This document shows, piece by piece, positions 33,016 to 41,306 of a stretch of DNA of 64,000 nucleotides. How positions within the stretch are numbered: position 1 is the stretch's first letter; each line of letters starts with the position of its first letter. The DNA comes from Pseudomonas laurentiana (lineage in GTDB: Bacteria > Pseudomonadota > Gammaproteobacteria > Pseudomonadales > Pseudomonadaceae): NCBI RefSeq assembly GCF_014648275.1, contig NZ_BMQU01000002.1:124001-188000 (forward strand). The letters run 5' to 3'. The position numbers and the translations under genes were made by a program. The notes beneath the pieces are model-generated. The model was not told the DNA's origin, made no database searches, and saw nothing but the letters and a program-made list of their open reading frames with translations.

Positions 33016-34265
33016 GAACACTTGAGGTTGTAATCAATGCGACTCACGTCGCGACCTTGAGCGATAACGCGGGCATCTGGAGCCTGGAATACAGCCCGGA
33101 ATGGATATCCAGCGCCGATGGTTACGACTTGTCGCCCGCGTTGGCAAGAGCAAAGGGCCTTATCGTTGATGGCTCTTCAGAACGCCCTGTTCAGTGGTTT
33201 TTCGACAACTTGCTCCCAGAGGAACAGGCGCGCTCATTACTGGCCAGCGATGCAAAAATCGAATTTGCAGATGCCTTTGGCCTGCTTGGCTATTACGGGG
33301 CAGAGTCCGCCGGTGCGGTTACGTTGCTTCATGACCCTCACCTGCCTCCGGATGGTGGGCTGAGGCCTCTCCCCGATGCCGAGCTGAGCGAAAGGATTCG
33401 GAATTTGCCACGTGTCGCGCTGACCACCGGGGCTCCTAAGCGCATGTCGCTGGCCGGCGCACAGCACAAGCTTCCCGTTGTGCTGGAAAATGGACGTCTG
33501 TTTGAACCGATAGGCAGTACGCCCTCAACCCATATCCTCAAGCCTGACCACTCGCAGCGCGATCTGTACGACGCAACTGCCGTCAACGAGTGGTTTGTAA
33601 TGACGATTGCCAAGGAAGTAAAACTGGGTGTCCCGGCCGTGTACATGCGTCGTGTGCCTGAGTCGGTGTACCTGATTGAGCGGTTTGACCGCCAACGGGT
33701 AAACAATCGGCTGATGCGGGAGCATGTGTTGGACGCCTGCCAGATCCTGGGGTTGGACAAGAGCTTCAAGTATCAGCAAGCGACCGCTGAAACGTTGCGG
33801 AAAATCCTTGATCTTGTGCGTAACGTTGCGCAGACGCGGATACAGTTGTTCAAGTGGTTGGTGTTCAACATCCTGGTTGGCAACAATGACGCCCACCTGA
33901 AGAATCTCTCATTTTTCGTGCGCGCTGATGCGTACTACCTGGCCCCTCACTATGACCTCTTGTGCACCGCGATCTATGGCGAGTCTGCAGCACCTTGGCT
34001 AGAGGCAGAGCTGGTCTGGAAACCAGAGGGTATTCGTACCCATGCGGAAGTCACCAAGGCCAGTGTGATCAGCCTGGGTGAAGCCATTGGTCTGAACAAA
34101 GCGATCGGAACCAAGATTATCAATGAGCTGACCGAGGGGGTGAGCAACGCTGCCAGTAACATCCTGGATGAGTATGCACCGACAATGAATGCCGGCGAGA
34201 GCAGGCTTGTCAGGCGAATCGTTCATGGTGTGATAGCTGACATGACAAGGAGGCTGAGGGATTGA
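33012..34265 (+). CDS. hipA: HipA-family toxin serine/threonine kinase
   Basis: 417-residue toxin of the HipA family, whose E. coli member inhibits growth by phosphorylating glutamyl-tRNA synthetase. The N-terminal 'couple_hipA' domain (about 1-105, VQWFFDNLLPEEQARSLL) precedes the kinase core: TGAPKRMSLAGAQHKLPV (nucleotide loop), STHILKPDH (ATP lysine), YLIERFDRQ, the catalytic NNDAHLKN (291-298) and the metal-binding YDLL. All key residues appear intact. It overlaps hipB by 4 nt. Regulation is through the dyads at 32588-32758. Confidence 0.92.
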   Translation: MRTLEVVINATHVATLSDNAGIWSLEYSPEWISSADGYDLSPALARAKGLIVDGSSERPVQWFFDNLLPEEQARSLLASDAKIEFADAFGLLGYYGAESAGAVTLLHDPHLPPDGGLRPLPDAELSERIRNLPRVALTTGAPKRMSLAGAQHKLPVVLENGRLFEPIGSTPSTHILKPDHSQRDLYDATAVNEWFVMTIAKEVKLGVPAVYMRRVPESVYLIERFDRQRVNNRLMREHVLDACQILGLDKSFKYQQATAETLRKILDLVRNVAQTRIQLFKWLVFNILVGNNDAHLKNLSFFVRADAYYLAPHYDLLCTAIYGESAAPWLEAELVWKPEGIRTHAEVTKASVISLGEAIGLNKAIGTKIINELTEGVSNAASNILDEYAPTMNAGESRLVRRIVHGVIADMTRRLRD

Positions 34266-34342
34266 TCAGCGCTCGAGGGTGGCTGTACTGCCACCCCCTC
34301 CCTCTGAACTGACACTGCGTGCTCGTTGGCTGGCGCCCGTTA

Positions 34343-34369
34343 CCCCAAAGCCCCCATGGTGCTTTGGGG
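34343..34369. terminator. Hairpin between convergent hipA and YcaO genes
   Basis: A 9-bp stem CCCCAAAGC / GCTTTGGGG with a 9-nt loop. A further CTTTGGGG copy at about 34380-34387 could pair alternatively. No clear T-run on either strand; probably a bidirectional terminator of modest strength. Confidence 0.45.
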
Positions 34370-34394
34370 TTCAAGCGGCTTTGGGGTTAGCCGG

Positions 34395-36599
34395 CTAAAG
34401 GGATGCAGCCACGGCATTGGCCCGTGCCATGTGCAGCTTTTTGTAGCTCTCGATGAGCCGCAGGTGCCTATCGAGGCCCTCCAGTTTCATGCTCGTCGGC
34501 GTTAAACCGAAGAAGCGTACGCTACCGTCCACTGAGCCCAGCACTGCGTCCATACGCGGGTTGCCAAACATCCGGCGGAAATTGACCTCGTAATCGTCCA
34601 GTTCCAGCTCGTCATCCAGCAGCACCTCCAGCACCACATTCAAGGCCTGGTAAAACAACCCGCGCTCGACGGTGTTGTCGTTGTACTGCAGGAACGCTTC
34701 CACCAGCTCTTTCGTTTCCTCGAACCGCTGCAAAGCGAGATAAATCAGTAACTTCAATTCGAGAATCGTTAACTGACCCCACGCCGTATTGTCGTCAAAC
34801 TCAATGCCGATCAATGTGGTTATGTCGGTGTAATCATCGAGCTCACTGTCTTCCAAACGCTCGACCAGGGCCTCCAGGCCTGCTTCATCCAGACGATGAA
34901 TGTTCAGGATATCGGCACGGAAGAACAGGGCCTTGTTGGTGTTGTCCCAGATCAAGTCCTCCACGGGATAAATTTCCGAATAATCCGGTACCAGAATACG
35001 GCAGGCGGTGGCACCTAAATGCTCATAGGTTGCCATGTACACTTCTTTGCCCATGTCCTCGAGAATGCCGAACAACGTCGCGGCTTCATCGGCATTGGCG
35101 TTTTCACCCTGGCTCGAAAAATCCCACTCAACAAACTCGAAATCAGCTTTGGCACTGAAAAAGCGCCACGACACCACGCCGCTGGAATCGATGAAGTGCT
35201 CAACAAAGTTATTCGGCTCAGTCACCGCATTACTTTCGAAGGTGGGTTGAGGCAAATCGTTCAGGCCTTCAAAACTGCGGCCCTGCAGCAGCTCCGTAAG
35301 GCTGCGTTCCAACGCCACCTCAAGGCTTGGATGCGCGCCGAACGAAGCGAAGACGCCACCCGTGCGCGGGTTCATCAAGGTCACGCACATCACTGGGAAC
35401 TGTCCACCCAGCGAGGCATCTTTTACCAGCACCGGAAAGCCCTGCTCTTCCAGCCCCTGGATACCGGCCAGAATGCCTGGGTATTTTGCCAGCACCTCGT
35501 CCGGCACATCAGGCAGTGCGATTTCACCTTCCAGAATTTCGCGTTTTACCGCGCGCTCGAAGATTTCCGACAGGCATTGCACCTGCGCCTCGGCCAGCGT
35601 ATTACCGGCACTCATGCCGTTGCTGAGGAACAGGTTTTCGACCAGGTTGGACGGAAAATACACCACTTCGCCATCGGACTGGCGAACATAGGGCAGCGAA
35701 CAGATGCCACGCTCTACATTACCGGAGTTGGTATCGTACAAGTGTGAGCCACGCAACTCGCCTTCGGGGTTGTAAACCTGCAGGCAGTACTCGTCGAGAA
35801 TGCCCACTGGCAACGCATCTTTACGGCCAGGCTTGAACCAACGCTCGTTCGGGTAATGCACAAACGGCGCATTGGCGATGTCCTCACCCCAAAACTGATC
35901 GTTGTAGAAGAAGTTGCAATTGAGCCGCTCGATGAATTCACCCAACGCCGACGCCAATGCACCTTCTTTGGTCGCGCCCTTGCCATTGGTAAAGCACATG
36001 GGCGACTGCGCATCGCGAATATGCAGCGACCACACATTGGGAACGATATTACGCCACGAGGCAATTTCAATCTTCATGCCCAAGTCGGCCAAAATGCCTG
36101 ACATGTTGGCGATGGTTTGCTCCAGCGGCAGGTCCTTGCCAGCAATATAAGTGCTTGTGTCTGAACCCGAATTCAGCATCAGCAACGCCTGAGCGTCGGC
36201 ATCCAGGTTATCGACCTCTTCAATCACAAACTCAGGCCCCGTTTGCACTACCTTCTTCACCGTGCAACGGTCAATCGAGCGCAAAATGCCCTGACGGTCT
36301 TTTTCGGAGATATCGGCTGGCAACTCGACCTGGATCTTGAAAATCTGGTTATAGCGGTCTTCCGGGTCAACAATATTGTTCTGCGACAGGCGGATGTTTT
36401 CAGTGGGGATATTGCGTGTATTGCAATACACCTTCACAAAATAAGCCGCACACAACGCCGATGAAGCCAGAAAGTAATCGAACGGACCCGGTGCCGACCC
36501 GTCGCCCTTATAGCGAATCGGCTGATCTGCCACCACGGTGAAGTCATCAAACTTGGCTTCAAGCCGAAGATTGTCGAGAAAGTTGACCTTGATTTCCAT
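34395..36599 (-). CDS. OsmC-domain / YcaO-domain fusion protein
   Basis: 734 residues. The first about 135 form an OsmC-like domain (VVADQPIRYKGDGSAPGPFD, SSALCAAYFVKVYCNTRN). The rest is a YcaO domain (TKEGALASALGEFIERLNCN, SNGMSAGNTLAEAQVQCLSEIFERAVK, GVFASFGAHPSLEVALERSL). YcaO proteins use ATP to activate amide backbones; E. coli YcaO is linked to the RimO-dependent methylthiolation of ribosomal protein S12. This fused form is common in Pseudomonas. No peptide precursor or azoline-forming partner is nearby, so a housekeeping YcaO role is more likely than natural-product synthesis. Confidence 0.88.
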   Translation of the reverse strand: MEIKVNFLDNLRLEAKFDDFTVVADQPIRYKGDGSAPGPFDYFLASSALCAAYFVKVYCNTRNIPTENIRLSQNNIVDPEDRYNQIFKIQVELPADISEKDRQGILRSIDRCTVKKVVQTGPEFVIEEVDNLDADAQALLMLNSGSDTSTYIAGKDLPLEQTIANMSGILADLGMKIEIASWRNIVPNVWSLHIRDAQSPMCFTNGKGATKEGALASALGEFIERLNCNFFYNDQFWGEDIANAPFVHYPNERWFKPGRKDALPVGILDEYCLQVYNPEGELRGSHLYDTNSGNVERGICSLPYVRQSDGEVVYFPSNLVENLFLSNGMSAGNTLAEAQVQCLSEIFERAVKREILEGEIALPDVPDEVLAKYPGILAGIQGLEEQGFPVLVKDASLGGQFPVMCVTLMNPRTGGVFASFGAHPSLEVALERSLTELLQGRSFEGLNDLPQPTFESNAVTEPNNFVEHFIDSSGVVSWRFFSAKADFEFVEWDFSSQGENANADEAATLFGILEDMGKEVYMATYEHLGATACRILVPDYSEIYPVEDLIWDNTNKALFFRADILNIHRLDEAGLEALVERLEDSELDDYTDITTLIGIEFDDNTAWGQLTILELKLLIYLALQRFEETKELVEAFLQYNDNTVERGLFYQALNVVLEVLLDDELELDDYEVNFRRMFGNPRMDAVLGSVDGSVRFFGLTPTSMKLEGLDRHLRLIESYKKLHMARANAVAASL

Positions 36600-36822
36600 G
36601 CGGGATTACCAGAATAACGAGCAAATAAAGTGGTCGCCATTATCCGGTTTTTCAGCGGGAAGTCTTGTGCTTTCAGCAATGGCTGACCAGCAGTAGATCA
36701 GCTTGCTGGACGTCCCGAGCCGGATGAGCCAGGGACTTGAGCGTGCCTGTCGTCCCCTCGCCGGATCGTTGCCCACATGGGTGGCAAGCGACGATTGTGG
36801 GGGCGAAGACGGCTGCAGACGC

Positions 36823-39063
36823 TTACCAGTTGTAGGACACAGAGGTGGAGAGCATGCGCGGGTAACCGTAGTTGCAGCGGAACTCGGTGCCTTGGCAGGT
36901 GGCATAGTTGTTGTCGAGCAGGTTCTTGGCGTTCAACTGCAAACGCCAGTTTTCCAGGTCGTAATGCACCATGGCGTCCACCAGGGCATAGGCCGGAATA
37001 TCCAGCTTGTTGGCGTCGTCGCCATAGCTGGAGCCGACATAGCGCACGCCCGCACCAAAGCCCAGGCCTTTGATATCGCCGTTCCTGAAAGTGTAATCCG
37101 CCCAGACCGAGGCCATTTTCTCCGGCACGTTGTACGGCCGGTTGCCTTCAACGTTGGTGTCCTTGGTGATCTCGACCTTGTTGTAGGTCAGGCTGGTAAT
37201 CACGTTGAACGATTCGGTGATGCTGGCAAGGGCTTCCAGCTCGACGCCGCGAGACTGGACCTCACCAATCTGGACCTGCCGCTGGCCGCTCGGGTCAGTT
37301 GGATCGGGGGTCGGAACGTCCTTCTTGCGCACGTCGAACAACGACAGCGTCACCGAGCTGTTGGAGCCCTTGGGCTGGTACTTGATACCCAGCTCATGTT
37401 GCTCGCCCGTGGTCGGCTTCATGAGGTCGGTGGTCAGGCCCACGTTGGGTGCAAATGATTGGGAATAGCTGTAGTAAGGCGCCAGACCGTTATCAGCCAG
37501 ATACACAACGCCCGCACGGTAGGTTGCCTTGCGGTCGTTGCGCTGATGGGTACCCGCTGCGTTGCTCGCGGTCGCGTAGGCACCGGTACCGCCTTCGCTG
37601 TCCTGGTTCACGCGCGCCCAGTCAACCCGGCCGCTCAAGGTAAAGGCAAACTTGTCTACCTTGAAATGATCCTGGGTGTAGATACCCAACTGGCGCACCT
37701 TGCTGACCACGTCGTTGGAGGTCGCCAGGTCGCTCGGTGTCCACTTGCCATAGACGGGGTCATAGAAATTGAAAGGCTTCGGATCACCGCCCGGGCTGCC
37801 CTGGTTGAAGATGTCGTAGGTGGTGTACTGCAGGTCACCGCCCATTGTAACGTTGTGCTCGACAGGGCCGGTGTTGAAATTCGCATGGACCTGGTTGTCC
37901 AGTGCCCAGCCGGTGACCGTGGTCTTGGAAGTCAACGCACCACGGTAACCCTGGGCAAAGTCGCCGGGCGCCAAGTCTGCCGTTGGTGCCGGGTTGTAAT
38001 AGCCCAGGCCGTAAATGGACTTGTAGTCCAGGGACAAATGGCGGTAGCGGAAATTCTGCTTGAAGCTCCAGACATCATTGAACACATGATCGAAGGCGTA
38101 ACCGATGCTTTCCTGATCGCGATCGAAGTGGTCGAAGTCCGGCTCGCCAGCGAACAGGTCGCTGTCGTAACGCCCCAACGGGTTGGATTTGACCGTGCCC
38201 TGGTAGGGCAGATACTGGAACACCGACCCCAGGCGCTCGTGCTGGACCTGAGCGAGGACCGTCAGCGAAGTGTTGTCGTCGATATTCCAGGTCAGCGCCG
38301 GGGCAATGAACCAGCTCTCTTCGTCCACATGATCGATCTGCGTGGAGCCGTCCTTTATCTGCGCAGTCAGACGCCCCAGGAACCGGCCCTCGTCATCCAG
38401 CTTGCCGCCGATGTCGAACGCACCGACTTTCTTGTCGTAGCTGCCGTACTCGGCCCGGATCTCGCGGATGGGCGCCTCGGTCGGACGCTTGCTGACCTGG
38501 TTGACCAGACCGCCCGGCGAACTTTGACCAAACAGCACGGAGCTGGGGCCACGCACCACTTCAACACGTTCAAGGCTGTAAGGGTCGACACGCCACATGC
38601 CATAGTTACGGTTCAGCAGGTTCAAGCCATCGAGAAACAGGCCATCGTTGGACTGGTCGAAACCACGGATGTAGATATAGTCGTTGCGGTTATCGGCACC
38701 GAACGGCTCGGCGTTTACCCCTGCGGTGTAACGCAGGGCTTCGCTGAGGTTTTGTGCATTCTGTGCATTCATCTGCTTGCGCGTGACCACCGTAACCGAC
38801 TGCGGGTTTTCGATCAGCGGCACGTTGCTCTTGGTGATGCCCTGCGCTTGAGTGGCGACATAACCGGTGTCTTCCACGGCCTTGGCCTCCACTGCCGAAG
38901 GCGCCAACTCGACATACGTCCCGGAACCGGTATCGGCTGCGTTCTGTGCGTAAGCCCCCTCCATCGGCAACAGCGAGCTCAACGCCGTCACAGCCCCCAG
39001 CCCTAGCCACTGTGACGAGAATGCACCCGCACCGAGTTTCCCTGCACTAAACCCCAATTTCAT
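36823..39063 (-). CDS. TonB-dependent siderophore receptor, FhuA-like
   Basis: 746-residue outer-membrane receptor for an iron-siderophore complex. After an N-terminal export signal (core ending MEGAYA) comes the plug domain (IENPQSVTVVTRKQMNAQNA, RGFDQSNDGLFLDGL, VEVVRGPSSVLFGQSSPGGL) and then a barrel of alternating strands ending in SVSYNW with C-terminal tryptophan. The late cysteine pair (ATCQGTEFRCNYGYPR) is characteristic of the FhuA/FoxA hydroxamate receptors. A Fur-like box lies 44 bp upstream of the start. Ligand not assignable; a hydroxamate such as ferrichrome or ferrioxamine is the best guess. Confidence 0.9.
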   Translation of the reverse strand: MKLGFSAGKLGAGAFSSQWLGLGAVTALSSLLPMEGAYAQNAADTGSGTYVELAPSAVEAKAVEDTGYVATQAQGITKSNVPLIENPQSVTVVTRKQMNAQNAQNLSEALRYTAGVNAEPFGADNRNDYIYIRGFDQSNDGLFLDGLNLLNRNYGMWRVDPYSLERVEVVRGPSSVLFGQSSPGGLVNQVSKRPTEAPIREIRAEYGSYDKKVGAFDIGGKLDDEGRFLGRLTAQIKDGSTQIDHVDEESWFIAPALTWNIDDNTSLTVLAQVQHERLGSVFQYLPYQGTVKSNPLGRYDSDLFAGEPDFDHFDRDQESIGYAFDHVFNDVWSFKQNFRYRHLSLDYKSIYGLGYYNPAPTADLAPGDFAQGYRGALTSKTTVTGWALDNQVHANFNTGPVEHNVTMGGDLQYTTYDIFNQGSPGGDPKPFNFYDPVYGKWTPSDLATSNDVVSKVRQLGIYTQDHFKVDKFAFTLSGRVDWARVNQDSEGGTGAYATASNAAGTHQRNDRKATYRAGVVYLADNGLAPYYSYSQSFAPNVGLTTDLMKPTTGEQHELGIKYQPKGSNSSVTLSLFDVRKKDVPTPDPTDPSGQRQVQIGEVQSRGVELEALASITESFNVITSLTYNKVEITKDTNVEGNRPYNVPEKMASVWADYTFRNGDIKGLGFGAGVRYVGSSYGDDANKLDIPAYALVDAMVHYDLENWRLQLNAKNLLDNNYATCQGTEFRCNYGYPRMLSTSVSYNW

Positions 39064-39400
39064 GACGCGCCCCGCTCCCTGTAAACGTTGCTGACCATCC
39101 TTTGTTGCGAATGGTTTACATTTGCAAGACTAGCAGGAAGCACTATCACCACGCAAACCTGTAGGAAGGATCCGAAACGAAAACGCTATCCAGGGGGGCA
39201 GCCCTGGCCCTTCGGGTGGCAATGCTGAGCCATCGGGGCCAGTGGCGACATGGGGCAGACAGAAACGGTCGAGTTGACGAGGACCTACGTCAAGGGGGCG
39301 ACCAGGCACCTTGCGCAGCGCGAAACCACGCAAGGTTATGGGTTGTCGGCTTTGGCGATTTCAACCAGGCGCTAAAAATGATCGTTTCACGCCTCGCTTT
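39064..39400. other. Intergenic region upstream of the FhuA-like receptor
   Basis: 337 bp. It holds the Fur-like box (39107-39125) and otherwise GC-rich sequence with no supported gene. The minus-strand open frame at 39130-39333 is proline/glycine-rich and looks spurious. Confidence 0.5.
39107..39125 (-). promoter_or_regulatory. Fur-box-like sequence
   Basis: GCAAATGTAAACCATTCGC (minus strand) agrees with the 19-bp Fur consensus at 12 positions and is itself partly palindromic. It is placed correctly for iron repression of the receptor gene. Confidence 0.45.
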
Positions 39401-39643
39401 TTAGGCTCTATACAAAAAGAGATGTCGCAGACACCGCATGGAACAAGCCAACGAAACCATGGTGGCGTAACTTTTCGCGAGTTTGTCAAAGCGCGTCACG
39501 ATCCGGCGGTTCTCTTTCAGCCAGCCAAACAAGCGCTCGATAATGTGGCGCTGTCGGTACTTGGGCCGGTCAAACAGCCTCGGCAAGCCAGGTTTGGTAC
39601 ATTTCGGGATCTCGTTTACCGTCCTTGTCCTTCGTCGCATCAA
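39401..39643 (-). pseudogene. C-terminal remnant of an IS5-family transposase
   Basis: About 80 codons ending TAA at 39401. GLPRLFDRPKYRQRHIIERL, then FGWLKENRRIVTRFDKLAKS and CLRHLFLYRA, match the last third of IS5-group DDE transposases, including the catalytic glutamate of the 'IER.F..LK..RRI.TRYDKLA' block. The upstream two thirds and both end repeats are missing, so this is a dead fragment marking past rearrangement at the edge of the AT-rich patch. Confidence 0.8.
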
Positions 39644-39714
39644 CCTCCGTGCCTTGGCGCAACATCAATCCAAGATTACTCAGAACTACCCACAAGAATG
39701 GAGGCGTTTAAAAT

Positions 39715-40344
39715 CTATGAGCTCATATATTTTTTCACATAGGATGCTACATCTCTTTTTACCCGACGAGCTTTATTTTCACTCGTCCAGAATGGCAAGA
39801 ACTGTAAAACCAAGACATCATTCTGTCTTAGGTAGTTTTCGGTATAAGTCAAGTGATTTATGCTTGGCTGAAAATGTCCAGACGAACCTGATAGCACCTG
39901 CACAACGCCATTTGTAGCAACAATTGTTCCTGCGGATATTGGCCAAGATTTCCCCAGTAGCGATGAATGCTTGATTCCATCTGGATCATCACTTGTCTCC
40001 ACGCCAAACATATCACCACTTTGATCTTGTATAAACTTAAATCTACCATCTTCCCTTGTTGTCAGCGGAAAACCTTTATAGTAAAGCCTTCCATTTATTA
40101 TGGTAATACGGTACTGATCTCTTACGGCCGTAAGATTCATAAATTTACGATTTTTATTCTGAAGCATGTCCTCTAAAGCTTCTTGTTTTACCATTCTGAG
40201 TGGAGATAACTCAGATAGAGGGATTGCGATTCTGCCTGTTGAATCCGATCGATAGAGATCCGCACCTAACGCTCCTCGCCTGCTTTGTAGTCTATTCAAA
40301 ACAAATACCCCTTTCTCACTTAACAGCCGATCGAAATCTTGCAA
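39715..40344 (-). pseudogene. Broken AT-rich gene, uncharacterised (possible secreted-effector tail)
   Basis: The frame is open for 209 codons from a TTG at 40344 and continues 13 codons further upstream to an in-frame TAG at 40384, with no ATG or ribosome site near the front. It therefore looks like the 3' part of a longer protein. It is basic at the end (NKARRVKRDVASYVKKYMSS) and contains VLSGSSGHFQPSINHL. An 'SGH(F/Y)xP' segment of this kind is, as I recall, found near the end of some large toxins and T6SS-linked proteins; that is a weak cue. Composition is far more AT-rich than the T6SS genes beside it, suggesting transfer. Function unknown. Confidence 0.5.
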
Positions 40345-40651
40345 ATATATAGTTGTTTTTAGTTCGCCACTTCTATACAGACCTACTCATCTCCGATCTC
40401 ATTCATCCGACATCGGACAAGAAGTCGTACAACAGTGCCATACCCAAGCAATACGCACCCTTAAAATCAAACACAAACTGGCGTGCTTTAGGTGATATCA
40501 CATCACGAAAATGCCTATCCGGACTCCTTTAAAAACACAATTCACAAACACTCAGTTCCATCTGACGCATTCGGAGATCACTCAACTACTTGCACAGCAT
40601 TTAATTAAGCACAATTGCGCACACTCACTTCGCAACATTTATTTAAAATCA
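40345..40651. other. AT-rich intergenic patch with a short coding relic
   Basis: 307 bp. On the minus strand a frame of about 40 codons ending TGA at 40404 encodes ARQFVFDFKGAYCLGMALLY near its end. It begins just after a stop, has no start codon or partner, and looks like the tail of a lost gene. About 30 bp of it resemble the 3' end of tssM (near 41433-41462). No other gene seen. Confidence 0.4.
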
Positions 40652-41197
40652 CTAGCTATAACGCGTACCAGGAAAATTTTTATTGATCGATCCGCGCACA
40701 ATTTTTAGCTTTCCATCGTTACTACCACCTACAATTGTCTTGAATCCAAAACTATAAAGCAGCGCTCCTGTTGGCGCAGCCAACCAAGCATAGCGAATAC
40801 CAAAGACATCCAAGGTATCTTGTGTACGTTTCAACCAAGGCCCTTTACCAACATGGCAGGACTGAAACTTAATCACACCGACTTCACGCAGGCCGTACTC
40901 ATGCAGCTTCCTGAATAAATCAGCACAAGAAATCTCAGCAAGCCCATTCTGTTCATTCCCATGACTAATAATATCAAGCCGGTCATTCAACGTCATGTCA
41001 GCCAGAAAATTTTTAGGGCACTCATTTAACGAGTAAAGATCCATGGTTTTCTTAGGGTCGTAATGTTTTGACAAGTAACGATGTTCCAACCCCTTATAGG
41101 GATATGCAAGAACCGTCTTTATTTTCCCATGCCCCCACCGCCCCTCATTCCACAACTTTACATGTGCATATGCATCCACTAGCGCATTTCTGATCAT
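40652..41197 (-). CDS. Putative clan-CD (C80/C11-like) cysteine peptidase, candidate T6SS effector
   Basis: 181 residues from an ATG preceded by GGTGG. Two blocks resemble the catalytic centre of clan-CD cysteine peptidases (clostripain, RTX CPD and caspase fold): a hydrophobic strand ending in His-Gly (LDIISHGNEQNG) and, about 40 residues later, a strand ending in Ser-Cys (GVIKFQSCHVGKG). GIRYAWLAAPTGALLYSFG would follow the catalytic strand. It lacks a signal peptide, is much more AT-rich than its neighbours and lies 109 bp past tssM in the same direction. The family call rests on these two motifs only. It could be a free effector or the C-terminal domain of a former larger toxin. Confidence 0.55.
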   Translation of the reverse strand: MIRNALVDAYAHVKLWNEGRWGHGKIKTVLAYPYKGLEHRYLSKHYDPKKTMDLYSLNECPKNFLADMTLNDRLDIISHGNEQNGLAEISCADLFRKLHEYGLREVGVIKFQSCHVGKGPWLKRTQDTLDVFGIRYAWLAAPTGALLYSFGFKTIVGGSNDGKLKIVRGSINKNFPGTRYS

Positions 41198-41306
41198 AAA
41201 CCCACCATACCTATACAATTACAAATTAACTTTCACAAACACACCACCTCAATAAAAAATTATTGAGTATTCCTTAAATATAAGAGCCTGCCTCTCTCAC
41301 CAGAGA

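Noticed and set aside
36600-36822. Possible cobalamin-type riboswitch in the region before the YcaO gene
   Set aside because: Some GC-rich pairing, but no B12-box-like sequence and no matching downstream gene.
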